A stretch of 64,000 nt of DNA from Avena insularis. Lineage: Eukaryota > Streptophyta > Magnoliopsida > Poales > Poaceae. The translations under genes and the position numbers were made by a program. Numbering within the stretch: the stretch's first letter is position 1; each line of letters starts with the position of its first letter. Below the pieces are notes generated by a model. It had not been told where the DNA came from, made no database searches, and saw only the letters and a list, made by a program, of their open reading frames with translations. Where the stretch lies: assembly GCA_023614405.1 (NCBI GenBank), contig CM042689.1, positions 276,465,533 through 276,529,532 on the forward strand, written 5' to 3'. Below are positions 23,750 through 34,360 of the stretch, one piece after another.

Positions 23750-24566
23750 TGGAATGAGCGATATTTGGGATTGCTGGTTCACCTGGGAGCATCGAAAACG
23801 AAGGAGTTAAGATATTTAGAGGAGAAAATATGGCAGCGAATTCAAGGTTGGAAGGAGAGTCTGCTGTCAAAATTGGGGAAATAAATTCTTATAAAGGCTG
23901 TGGCCCAAGCTATCCTGACGTATGCTATTTGTTGCTTCAATTTAACAAAGGCGTCGTGCGAGGAGATAAGTGCCATGATTTGCGGATATTGGTGGAATAA
24001 TCAAGATGAGAAAAGTAAATGTCACTGGTTAAGTTGGGAAGAGTTAGCTCGGTCAAAATACAAGGGAGGACTATGCTTATGATACCTGCATATCTTAACA
24101 TGGCAATGCTGGCCCGTTAGAGTTGGTGAATGTTGCAAGAACCTGGATCACTATGTTGTGTGGTTCTCAAGGCTTTATACTTCACTAATTGTTCTATTTT
24201 GGAGGAATGTCCTATACTTGGAGAAGTATTTTGAGGGGTTTGAATCTATTGAAGCAAGGGATTATGTGGAGGATAGGTACATGGGATAATGTGGATGCCT
24301 TCCGAGATCCATGGATCCCAAGAGGAATCACAAGGCGACCAAGGACACCAAATGGCTCTGATGAACCAATCATGGTGGAGAATTTAATGGATCAAGAAAA
24401 TGCAAGTTGGGATGAGAACTTGGTTCGATTTGTGTTTGAACCAGATGATGCTAAGGAAATTCTCGCAATTCTGAATCGTTCTGATATGGAGGATTGGGTG
24501 GCATGACATTTCGATAATAAAGGGGTCTTTTCGGTGAAGTCTGCCTATAGACTTGGGGTGAGTCTA
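23640..24566 (+). pseudogene. LINE (L1-type) RT C-terminal fragment
   Basis: Translations give WNERYLGLLVHLGASKTKEL, LEEKIWQRIQGWKESLLSK, a block with AVAQAILTYAICCFNLTKAS, WLSWEELARSKYKGGLCL, then after a shift SYTWRSILRGLNLLKQGIMW and RDPWIPRGITRRP, and finally GVFSVKSAYRLGV. This is the order seen in the region after the RT core of plant L1-like LINE ORF2. Stops at 23882-23884 and 24504-24506 (the latter fits TGG to TGA) and a shift between 24082 and 24189 show it is dead. The RT core, endonuclease and poly(A) tail are absent; E4 inserted after SAYRLGV. A (GA)n tract interrupts the frame at 23702. Confidence 0.85.
23702..23746 (+). repeat. (GA)22 microsatellite inside the LINE
   Basis: This pure GA run of 45 bases lies between the VVLGVLGI and WNERYLGL blocks of the LINE frame. 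It expands what should be a short linker and keeps the frame by encoding Glu-Arg repeats. Confidence 0.97.
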
Positions 24567-26008
24567 TGATGACTGCAAGTGCATAGGTCAATTGTAGCTA
24601 GTTTAGAAGTAAAGATATCGAACCCATAGAGAGATATTGGTAAAGGTCTTTATGCCCCTAGTCACTATCTACCAAAGGATACTTGTAAGCTACATTTGAT
24701 CTTAAGTAAAGAGTGCTTGAAAGGTTTTTGGTTGTTTGCAGAAATGTAAAAATGATTAAAAGAAAGCAAGTAATAAGTTCATATAAAAGCGTGGTGGAGA
24801 GCAATAGGGATAAAATGTTCTCGGGGATGTAGGATACTCCTCTATCATGGTGTTGTCATTATTAATAATTTAAGATAATATACTTGTTGTATCATGAGAT
24901 GTGTGGAGAGAGCTTCATAATAAGATGTTCACTACAAGGATCATAGGAAGCCACTTTGTTGAGCCAAGAATGAGGTCACCTCTAAATAATCACCGCAATG
25001 CCTGAGAGTAGTCACCCATACAGACCACCGCAATTAAGGGTTTCCCCGTGGATATCGTAATTAGCTTAGGGAGTCCCTCTTTACTCCTCCTTTGACCGCG
25101 TAGTTCACGAGCTAGAGCCAATCTGTCATTTGGCTATTCCGGGTACGATACCAAATCATGTCCAAAGGATTTCTCCCTCCCTTTAGTCCCGAAGGCAAAT
25201 AGTATGTGGCCAACTTTCACATACCATCTAAAGAGGGATATCAAACACAAATCATAAATCTATCATAGACTGGCAAGTCATACAGACACAAGAATATATC
25301 ATATTTATTGTAAATTCATAATGGTCTAGGGTTTCTCCATCTTCCCAAGAACAAAGGAACTACTCACACATGGAAGCAATCAACAACATCATCATAATCA
25401 AATAGATGGATGAAAGTAATGAAATAGATCTAGTGCAAACCACAATTGAATCTGGAATTACAACAAGATCTAATGGATGAAGGATGAGAGTAGTGGAGGT
25501 GATGTAGATGCAGCGGTTGATGATGAAGGGATTTCTCTCCAGCCAAGTTCCGTGGATCAGCAGGGATTTCTCTCCAGCCAAGTTCCTCCTTCAGATCCCT
25601 TTCGAATATGATTTTTCATCGTTTCTGGTGGTTGTGAATCTAGGATCCCTCTGTCGTCTTCACTAGGAGAAAGTATTTGACGAGGCAGACCTGGAGACAC
25701 ATGGTATGGTCGGAAGGTACGGGCGGGACCCGCCCATACCGCTAGTCGTTACGGGCACTAGTTGCCTCTCCTCGCTTGGTATTTTCCTAGGTGCGAAGGT
25801 AATTCCTCAAAATGACTTTTATCACTTAAAAATATCATATTATAGTATAATGTGACGGCTTTAATTGATATGTTCATAATAGTCTGAGTGATTTGGGATC
25901 CTGTTGAAATAAAGACAAAAAGTGCACGTGAACACAGTGAAATACAAAGATACCTACTCTATTTATGCAAAAACAAAAGGTAAAAATGCTTAAATTTTGG
26001 ACTCATCA
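24567..26008 (-). repeat. 3' LTR of E4
   Basis: A 1442-base LTR with TG...CA ends and a polypurine tract on its right. It is a different family from the TGATACGTCC LTRs. It contains a GC-rich hairpin of GGTACGGGCGGG type near its middle. No partner LTR is in the window. Confidence 0.85.
25716..25740. repeat. Near-perfect inverted repeat in the E4 LTR
   Basis: GGTACGGGCGGG is followed after one base by CCCGCCCATACC, giving a 12-base stem with one G:T-type mismatch. It could fold in RNA. Related GGTAC/GTACCG words recur at 27190-27320 and 33986-34131. Confidence 0.8.
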
Positions 26009-26022
26009 ACTCCCCCAAGCTA
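26009..26022 (-). other. Polypurine tract of E4
   Basis: TAGCTTGGGGGAGT on the minus strand lies directly before the 3' LTR. Confidence 0.8.
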
Positions 26023-26798
26023 GGCTCTTGCTCGTCCCCGAACAAGATTGTGGCTTATGGATGAGATTATCATGTTCATGAGACACGAGTCGTTACAATA
26101 AATGAGGCAAAATTTTGAAACAGGAATACAACATCGGATGTAAAGAAACATCGAGAGTATTATCATACCCTTACACATTACATGACTTAGAGGCTTCCAC
26201 GCCTTCTCTAGTATTAATGAGATCATAAGAAGCTTCTAGTGATTTAACATATCATAGAATCATTGAGTTTAGACATAATGAGCGTGTAGTTTAATAATAA
26301 AGATTCATGATCATTCTTATTTTCCTCTTGATTTTTTATAGATGTTTTTTTTGCTTCTTTTGCACTTTGTAAAATCATGCGTAAATATCTTTTTATTTTC
26401 TTTTCCCCTCTCTTTTATTTTTATTTTTATATAGATATTTTATCATGTTCACTACTTTGATGGCTATAAGAGAAAACTCTTAATTATAATATTCTACCAG
26501 CATTTTTCCTTATTATAACCTAATCAATACTTTTATTGGTGTGGAAGTCCCTAAAAATCATGAAAGTTGTATAAGTATCATAACACTCAACATAGTTCAA
26601 TCATCTAATATAATAATCATGAATTATAACATACTTCAAATATCATAAAGTTTTGAAACTCAACGGATATAAATCATCTCTCGAACAAGGGGAACTTGAA
26701 GTTGGTGCAGCTAATGCAAACTTTGGAATTAAAGTCTAGATGCATGCAAAAAAGTAAACATGCTAATAATTGTAAGATAGATTACAAGGCTCTCACAG
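26023..26798 (-). other. 3' non-coding region of E4
   Basis: This AT-rich stretch has T-runs (26330-26440) and no supported ORF. Unlike the others it does not share the GCTAGCCTAAGCC block. Confidence 0.6.
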
Positions 26799-26815
26799 AT
26801 TCCCCCAAGCTTGGA
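26799..26815 (-). other. Internal polypurine-like tract of E4
   Basis: CCAAGCTTGGGGGAAT on the minus strand corresponds to the E1 tract at 629-644 and likewise lies downstream of a small ORF remnant. Confidence 0.5.
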
Positions 26816-27022
26816 ATCAAACTGGGTGGATCAAATAATTCCTTGATTTTATTTAGTATCGTGGCACTCCTTTTAGTCTGTAGAAGGGTGACCCCTTGAA
26901 GCACGAAGGCTTGCTCAAAGCGTCTTGTTTGATGCTTCTAGGATCAAGATTCGGATCTGATGCTGCTCGCTAACTTTCTCGAACTACTCCACAATAGCTT
27001 GGTACATCTCTACTGTTTACTT

Positions 27023-27319
27023 CTAAGTGTTGATGTACCGAAGGCTGCTGTTGAGATCTTTTCGAGTCCCTTCATTATCTTCAAATCCATCTGGTCCAGA
27101 TAACGTCACAATAGTTCCAATATGTTTAGAAGACCCTGGAGACTTTACCTCAATCTTCTTGATGCAGCGGTCGAGGGAATCATAACAACCACTCGGTATG
27201 GGCTTACGCCCGTATGACACACCCGTACCGGATTGTTCCAGTCGAACACGTCTTCCAAGGCGGTAACCAGCCAACCGACTAAGCAGTACGAGCGGGTCCT
27301 TCCCATACTGACCGTCCAT
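27023..27319 (-). CDS. Possible accessory ORF remnant of E4 (98 codons)
   Basis: The frame reads MDGQYGKDPLVLLSRLAGYR and ends with SGPDGFEDNEGTRKDLNSSL. I recognise no domain. Sequence downstream on the minus strand (YQAIVE, FEKVSEQHQIRI in broken frames) looks like a coiled coil before the internal polypurine-like tract, as in E1. It may be the C-terminal part of an accessory protein whose upstream part was displaced by E5. Chance is a real alternative. Confidence 0.3.
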   Translation of the reverse strand: MDGQYGKDPLVLLSRLAGYRLGRRVRLEQSGTGVSYGRKPIPSGCYDSLDRCIKKIEVKSPGSSKHIGTIVTLSGPDGFEDNEGTRKDLNSSLRYINT

Positions 27320-27355
27320 ACTGGCCTTTTACCGACTCTCTCTCTCTTTCTCTAA

Positions 27356-27360
27356 CACAA
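27356..27360 (+). repeat. Target-site duplication of E5, left copy
   Basis: CACAA here equals 33942-33946, directly flanking both outer LTR ends of E5. Confidence 0.92.
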
Positions 27361-28739
27361 TGATACGTTCAAAACATATCTACTTTCCCAAACACTTTTG
27401 CTATTGTTTCTCCTCTAAACTTGTGTGATTTGGATACAACTAACATGGACTGACGCTGTTTTCAGCAGAATTACCTTGATGTATTGTTTTTGTGCAGAAA
27501 ATCGACTATCAGGAAAAATCCCGGAAAATATGCCAAAAATTATATTTCACCAGAAGATCCACGGAGCCAGAAGACGAGACGGAGAAGGGGCCTGGGGGGC
27601 CCACACCGCCAAAGTGGGCCACCTTGGCCGCGCCTAGGGGGGTGTAGCCACCTCAGGCACCCCCTCGGCCTCCGTCTACGCCTATAAGTTGCCTTTCGAC
27701 CTAAAAACCGAGGGGGGTCGATAGTTTTCCAGAAAGAGTTCCGCTCCGCCGCGCCACCAGAAACCAAGATTCGGATCCAGAAACTCCATTCTGGCACCCT
27801 GCCAGGACAGGGAATTTGGAGAGGATCATCGCCATCGTCATCACCAATGCATCTCCATCAACCATCGATGTTTCCCTCATCCATGAGTGAGTAATACCCC
27901 ACTGTAGGCTTGGGGATGGTAGGGATTGGATGAGTTCTATCATGTAATCGAATAAGATCTATTAGGGCATAGTGCCTAGTATCTCTATTAGTGCTATTTG
28001 ACTTTGTTGCAACTTTTTGTGCTTAATTCTTGTCACTAGGGCCCGAGTGCCATGATATCCGATCTGAACTTATTATTGAATCATGATGATAGTATTGTTT
28101 GTGATCTTATCTGCAAGTTGTGTACACATATCATTGTCCGGATCCAAATGCCCCAAAGTGACAATAATTGGGACAACCGGAGGGGATGGCTGTGGTGTGA
28201 GGATCACATGTGTTCATGGAGTGTTAATGCTTTGCTCCGGTGCTCTATTAAAAGGAGCATCTAAATTTCCAGTAGTTACCTAGAGGCCTCGCTGCCACGG
28301 GATGGCTGGACAGAAGATGTTGTGCAAGTTATCATTGCGAGCACGTATGACTATATTTGGAGCACATGCCTAGGATTGTTTAGTACTTGGATGCTTATTA
28401 TTATTTTGCTGCAATGCCCTAGATCTTGAAGTTACATGTTTAGACTCGTCCATGAAACGCCCGTCCATCCATCCCTATGCCTACCGCACTAGAATCCTAC
28501 TGTTATCGTTACTGTTACTATTTCTTTTGTTTTACAGCTGCTGTTGCTTTGCTGTTGCTACTACCAAAATGTTGCTACTGATAAACTTCTATGAGCAAGA
28601 ACTATTTCCAGGTGCAGCTGAATTGACAACTCAGTTGTTAAGGCTTGCAAGTATTCTTTGGACCCCCTTGTGTCGAATCAATAAATTGGGTAATACTACC
28701 CGTAAAGACTGTTGCGATCCCCTACACTTGTAGTCATCA
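27361..28739 (+). repeat. 5' LTR of E5
   Basis: This 1379-base LTR begins TGATACGTTC and ends TAGTCATCA. It pairs with 32577-33941. The first 20 bases hold an imperfect GATACGT/ACGTATC-type palindrome found at most LTR starts of this group. Confidence 0.95.
27683..27688 (+). promoter_or_regulatory. TATA box of the E5 5' LTR
   Basis: TATAAG in GCCTATAAGTTGCC follows a GC-rich stretch. The same box stands at 32901-32906 in the 3' LTR and, reversed, at 41512-41517 in the X LTR. Confidence 0.6.
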
Positions 28740-28750
28740 AGACTATTTTG

Positions 28751-28768
28751 TGGCGTCGTTGCCAGGGA
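28751..28768 (+). other. Primer-binding site of E5 (tRNA-Asp type)
   Basis: TGGCGTCGTTGCCAGGGA lies eleven bases after the 5' LTR. It matches the complement of plant tRNA-Asp with two transitions. Confidence 0.78.
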
Positions 28769-28828
28769 GCATAGCTTTATTTGTAACTTCACTTGGATCT
28801 ATTGTGGTTCACTGCTACTCATTTCACC

Positions 28829-30912
28829 ATGGGGAAGTCTCGTGATGGAAAGTTTCCTATTTTACCATCCAATACAAGAAGAGGTACAGTCCTAAACACC
28901 TCTGTTGCTCTTGATTCACCGTCTGTTATAAGTAAGCTTGTCACACCACCACCACATACTCATGCTACACACACTGCTACTACTGCTGAGTCTAAAACTG
29001 CTTTTGATGCTCATGATGTTACTTCTATTGTGCTTGATGCGAGTGGTTCATTAGGTCCCTTCCTAGATGCTACTATGGCTAGTCTAGGAAATATCGAAAC
29101 TCCTAGTGAAGACACTGTTACACCTGTTAGCTCACCTGAGTCTAGTGAGAGTTATGATATTAATGATGGTTACATTGAGTTCACTGATGTATTTGTTGAA
29201 GAGTGCCGAAACACACATGGTACTAGTGCTATTAAGAGTCTCCTTGCTAGACGCACTATTATGAATAAACTGTCCTCTGATCCTAAGTTTGCCACCTCTC
29301 CCATAGATATTAAAGATAAAGACTATGATTTCTCTCTTGATTTGTCTTATTTAGATATTGTTGACAAAGAACCTTTTTGTGGGACTGAAAATGAGATAGT
29401 TGTGGCTCATATGAATGAGCTTTCTACTATGAGTGCTTTATTCTCTGATGATTTTAAGATGCGCAAGTACTTTGTTACTAAGATCTTCCCTTTTTCACTA
29501 AAAGGAGAAGCTAGGGCTTGGTTTAATAGATTACCTCCTGGTTCCATTGATAGCTCTGATTGCTTCTTACTTCTAGAAATATTTTCCTCGTAGTGCTAGA
29601 CATGCTGCTTTGCAGAGACTTTTTAATTTTAAACAGGGAGAAGAAGAGAAATTGCCTGAGTCATGGACAAGGTTCTGTGCCTTGATTCATGCACATCCTG
29701 GATGTCCATTACCTAAGAATGAGCTTCTTGATATTTATTATAATGGACTAACTAATGATTCTAGGACCTATCTAGATAGCTTTGCTAATTGTGTTTTCAG
29801 GAAAAGGACTCCTACAGATGCTGAAGAATTAATGACTAAAATAAGCAAGAATTATGATGATTGGACTTCAACTGAGCTAAATACATCTGAACCAGTTGTG
29901 CCTGAACCAGTTCCAACACCAACACCAAAGAAGAGGGAAGTTATTGCATTAAATGATGAAAGAAGCTAAGAAATGTCTAAAGGAGAAAGGTATTAGAGCT
30001 GAAGATGTGAAGAATCTATCTCCTATAGAAGAATTATGTAAGCTAATTCCCCACTCATCTACTATTGAGGTACACTCTCTCCAACACTTTTATGAAGGTG
30101 ATATTTGTTATGGTAAGCCTCCTGATCAATGTTTAGAGGAACTTGACATTTTTATTGTTAAACAAGGTAATTTTAATAAACAAGTTCAGAATCATTTATT
30201 GGAAAACTCTAGAGCTATCCATGAGTTGAAAGATATTGCGGAAAGAACTTCTAATGATATTAAAATGCTTTGTAAACACTTTCAAATGGTTCAAACCCAA
30301 CTTGATCAACTTGCTAAGGTACAAAAGGATATGCTAGTTAATGCCTCAGGAGATAAACATGCTTATGGAATTAGAACTAGGAGTGGTATAGCTACTCAAG
30401 ATCCTTTATATCCTGAAGGACACCCTAAAATAATTGAGCAGGATTCTAAACAAGGTGATAATAGTGGTAGTCCTCGTAAGAGAAAGAAAACGAAACATAA
30501 AATAGTTGAGGAACCACTTGAACTTGCTGTAGATCCTAATAGTATATTTGTCTCTGATGCTGAAACTGAGAGTGGTAATGATAAAAATGATGCCCCTGAT
30601 AAGGAGGAAGGTGAGGAAGAACCTGAAAAGCACACTAAGAACACTAGGTACACTAAGGAAGACTTTATTGCTAATAAACATGGTAAAGAGAGATAACCTT
30701 GGGTGCAGAAACCTATGCCTTTTCCAGGTAAGAAACACAAGTCAAAGGAGGAAGAACACTACAAAAAAATTTGTGAGTGGAGGAAACCTTTATTTTTGCA
30801 AATTCCTTTGACTGATGCTATTAAATTGCCTCCTTATTCAAAGTATATGAAGGATATTGTCTCTAATAAAAGGAAGATTCCTAATGAGGAGATTTCTACT
30901 TTGCTTGTTTAG
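28829..30912 (+). pseudogene. gag pseudogene of E5, truncated before the protease
   Basis: ATG 28829 starts MGKSRDGKFPILPSNTRRG. The capsid-like part (GEARAWFNRLPPGSIDS) is followed by a frameshift near 29560. The next piece is 29610-29945 (KNELLDIYYNGLTNDSRTYL). A second shift comes from an 8-base loss between two GATGAA words at 29955, judged against X. The third piece (29953-30696) has a coiled coil (ENSRAIHELKDIAERTSNDI) and a charged linker, then a TAA at 30694 where X has GAA. The frame resumes at 30703 and is lost after EEISTLL. The protease is missing. The protein would form the particle core. Confidence 0.85.
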
Positions 30913-32560
30913 TAGTTCTTGCTTGTCTATGATTAGCTCCAGCTTGCTAATAGTTTGTAGCATGTCATATGAATGTTTGCTTGCATTGTTTTATTCATAT
31001 TTTGGTATGATATTGTGGTATCCTCCTCCGAAAGTTTCATGTGAATCGACTTGGCACATGCTCACGCATGCATATGACTAATCAATAGTCAGTAAACCTC
31101 GATGATTTATTTTGCCTCAGAGTTCTTGTATCACTTTCATGCCATAATTAGTCCTGTTTTGTTGCAAGCATGATTATGAAAATTACTACTCTCTCGGCTG
31201 TTGCTCCCTCTCTTTTGCTAGCCTTCACTTGCACTGAGTATGAGCTCTACCTGTGCTTCCAACTCCCCAAAACCAATATTACCAACTCTGTCCATCATAC
31301 CTACCTATTAGCATCATTTGCTATTTCAGTGCATATTCAATATGCCTTGTTTTTTTTCCAAATAAAATGTTTGTCTATTTTGAGAAAGTTAGTTAGTAAA
31401 GCTCTCACGAACTTGATGGCACACTTTATTCCTTGCACTTAATAATCCTGAACCATTGTGACTTGTCCATGAAAGTTATATGCTTGCAAATTGTATGCTG
31501 GGAGTCAGCAGAACCGTGCTATCACGAGGAACACTTTCAACACTTTTTGGATATCCTATCGAGTTGATACTTTGCTCTTTTGTTTACAGATGTCGACGAT
31601 GTGAAATAAAAGGGGAGCTTGTGAGTTCATGGAGTTTATACATTGTGTTAGATAAACGCCTAGACCGCTAGCCTAAGCCATGCCTAATCATGGTGGAAAC
31701 TTGCAGCATCACTATAATGAGCATTCTATGAAGCATCCTCAATAAAAAGATATGCACATAGTAAATAAAAAGATTGCTGAGATGCTCATTGTCTGCTTGC
31801 CTTGTCATTTTGATTACGGGATAGCTCCTATATCAATGCAAGGGGTACCCCGTTGGTGGTTCTCTCTGATATGCATGTATGAACAATGACAAGAATTTGC
31901 AGGTAACCAAAGTTGAGTAGCATGCGGAGCGGCCCTCGTACTCAAGGGACTTGGGATTTCCAGTCTATGGTATGTCAAGCATATGATTCAGAGTGGACCT
32001 CAATTTCACCTTAACCACATGAAGATGTCTATGATAGGGGCAATGAGAGCTCAAAGCTAATGAGTACCTTCCTTTCAGCATTAGGAAGCCTTTCAAACTT
32101 TTCAAAAACTATTCATAACCTTGTTGAGTCACCACTTCTTCTATGAGCACCTTCTTGAGAGCATAATTGTCATTCTTGTGTTTGTTCCAAAACTTGGTTA
32201 ATTATGTCATGACTTTGATGCTTGTATCTCTGATATCTTTATCTCTAGTCTTCACTTGAACTTCAGAGGTGCCTCGGCATTTATATTGTGCTCTACAAAC
32301 AAAGGCAAGCGAGATACCACTCTATCATACCTTACTATGAGCATTGCAATGTTGCTTATGTTTATGTTTCATGCTACTTATTATTATTGAGTTGGTTTCT
32401 CTTCATAGCTTGCAATGACTATTGAGTAGACTTAGTTGCATACTTATTATTATGAATGGTTTAAGCATCTACTCCTGTGCTGAGAATATATACATCATAT
32501 GAAGCAAATGTGTTCGTGGAAGTTCTTTTATCGTGAATTGCTTGAGGACAAGCAATAAGC
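30913..32560 (+). other. 3' non-coding region of E5
   Basis: It is homologous to 53633-55300 of X (reverse), and to parts of E3, S and E1. The 90-codon frame at 31170-31442 (MIMKITTLSAVAPSLLLAF) is matched in X with many amino-acid changes, so coding is doubtful. Confidence 0.7.
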
Positions 32561-32576
32561 TAAGCTTGGGGGGAGT
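32561..32576 (+). other. Polypurine tract of E5
   Basis: TAAGCTTGGGGGGAGT lies immediately before the 3' LTR and is identical to the E1 tract. Confidence 0.88.
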
Positions 32577-33941
32577 TGATACGTCCAAAACGTATCTACT
32601 TTCCTGAACACTTTTTCTGTTGTTTCTCCTCTAAACTTTTGTGATTTGGACAACTAACACGGACTGACGCTGTTTTCAGCAGAATTACCTTGGTGTCTTG
32701 TTTTTGTGCAGAAAATCAACTATCAGGAAAAATCCTGGAAAATATGCCAAAAATTATATTTCACCAGAAGATCCACGGAGCCAGAAGACGAGACGGAGAA
32801 GGGGCCTGGGGGCCCACACCCCTGCCATGCGCGTTCCCACCACTGGTCGCGCCTAGGGGGTGTAGCCTCCCCAGGCACCCCCTTGGCCTCCCTCTGCGCC
32901 TATAAGTTGCCTTTCGACCTAAAAACCGAGGGGGTTTGATAGTTTTCCAAAAAGAGTTCCGCTCCGCCGCGCCACCAGAAACCAAGATTCGGATCTAGAA
33001 ACTCCATTCTGGCACCCTGCCGGGACGGGAAATTTGGAGAGGATCATCGCCATCGTCATCACCAACGCATCTCCATCAACCATCGATGTTTCCCACATCC
33101 CTGAGTGAGTAATCCCCCGCTGTAGGCTTGGGGATGGTAGGGATTGGTTGAGTTCTATCATGTAATCGAATAAGATCTGTTAGGGCATAGTGCCTAGTAT
33201 CTCTATTAGTGCTATTTGACTTTGTTGCAACTTGTTGTGCTTAATGCTTGTCACTAGGGCCCGAGTGCCATGATCTCAGATCTGAACTTATTATTGAATC
33301 ATTATGATAGTATTGTTTGTGATCTTATCTTCAAGTTGTGTACACATATCATTGTCCGGAACCAAAGGCCCCAAAGTGACAATAATTGGGACAACCGGAG
33401 GGGATGACTATGGTGTGAGGATCACATGTGTTCATGGAGTGTTAATTGTTTGCTCCGGTGCTCTATTAAAAGGATCACCTTAATTGTCAGTAGTTCCCTA
33501 GAAGCCCCGCTGCCACGGGCTGGCTGGACAGAAGATGTTCTGCAAGTTCTCATTGCGAGCACGTATGACTATATTTGGAGCACATGCCTAGGATTGTTTA
33601 GTACTTGGATGCTTGTTATTATTTATCTGCAATGCCCTAGATCTTGAAGTTACATGTTTAGACTCGTCCATGCAACACCCGTCCATCCATCCCTATGCCT
33701 ACTGCACTTGAATCCTACTGTTACTATTACTATTCCTTCTGTTTTACTGCTGCTGTTGCTACTACCAAACTGTTGCTACTGATAAACTTCTGTGAGCAAG
33801 AACTATTTCCAGGTGCAACTGAATTGACAACTCAGTTGTTAAGGGTTGCAAGTATTCTTTGGCTCCCCTTGTGTCGAATCAATAAATCGGGTAATATTAC
33901 CCGCGGAGACTGTTGCGATCCCCTACACTTGTGGGTCATCA
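32577..33941 (+). repeat. 3' LTR of E5
   Basis: This 1365-base LTR begins TGATACGTCC and ends GTGGGTCATCA, followed by the right CACAA copy. Confidence 0.95.
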
Positions 33942-34262
33942 CACAATAATAGAACACAAAGTTTGGAAAAACGATACCGTATTTGTAACAACCAGTGGTA
34001 CGCGCGAGTGCACCCGTACCGCGCGGTCGTACCGAAATGGCGAAAACCAAGACATCGATGTAGTGCGTCTAACAACCTGTGGTATGGGCGAGTGCGACCG
34101 TACCGCCCGCCCGTACCAACTTCGCAAAACTGGCATTGCAAACAGTAAAACAAAAGGAAATAAAAAATATCGAAATAAATAGCAAAAAGTCATCCCGAAC
34201 AAGGTGGGTTGAAGCAGATCAGTAAAACAAAAGTAACTTCTGATTTCATATGCCTGATCCAT
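33942..34262 (-). repeat. E4 internal region with tandem and GTACCG-rich repeats
   Basis: Two related units, 33986-34048 and 34070-34131 (period 84), each hold GAGTGC and clusters of GTACCG. They look like a decayed tandem array. No ORF is supported; the frame at 33939-34262 merely reads through the repeats. Confidence 0.7.
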
Positions 34263-34360
34263 TTAGAGAGAGAACGAGTTCATATGAGTAACTTCTCCAT
34301 TCTGGATTACCTTTTTCTTCTTCTCTTTGAACAAGGTGGGTTGAAGCAGATCAGTAAAAC
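34197..34360. repeat. Exact 32-base direct repeat
   Basis: The same 32 bases (GAACAAGGTGGG...AGTAAAAC) occur at 34197-34228 and 34329-34360, period 132. This marks a local duplication just downstream of the E4 RNase H remnant. Confidence 0.9.

Larger units (their letters stand above)
27361..33941 (+). mobile_element. E5: complete but internally deleted Athila-like element
   Basis: E5 has both LTRs (27361-28739 and 32577-33941), a primer site, broken gag, a 3' non-coding region, a polypurine tract and perfect CACAA duplications. Internal DNA is only 3.8 kb. Gag stops abruptly near 30909, where sequence jumps to the 3' region. About 2 kb present in X, including the protease, is missing at that joint. 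RT and integrase are absent. It inserted into E4 on the opposite strand. Confidence 0.95.

Noticed and set aside
27023..27319. 98-codon frame as a confident gene
   Set aside because: It is kept only as a low-confidence call: no domain, no second copy in the window, and a repeat-rich N-terminal part.
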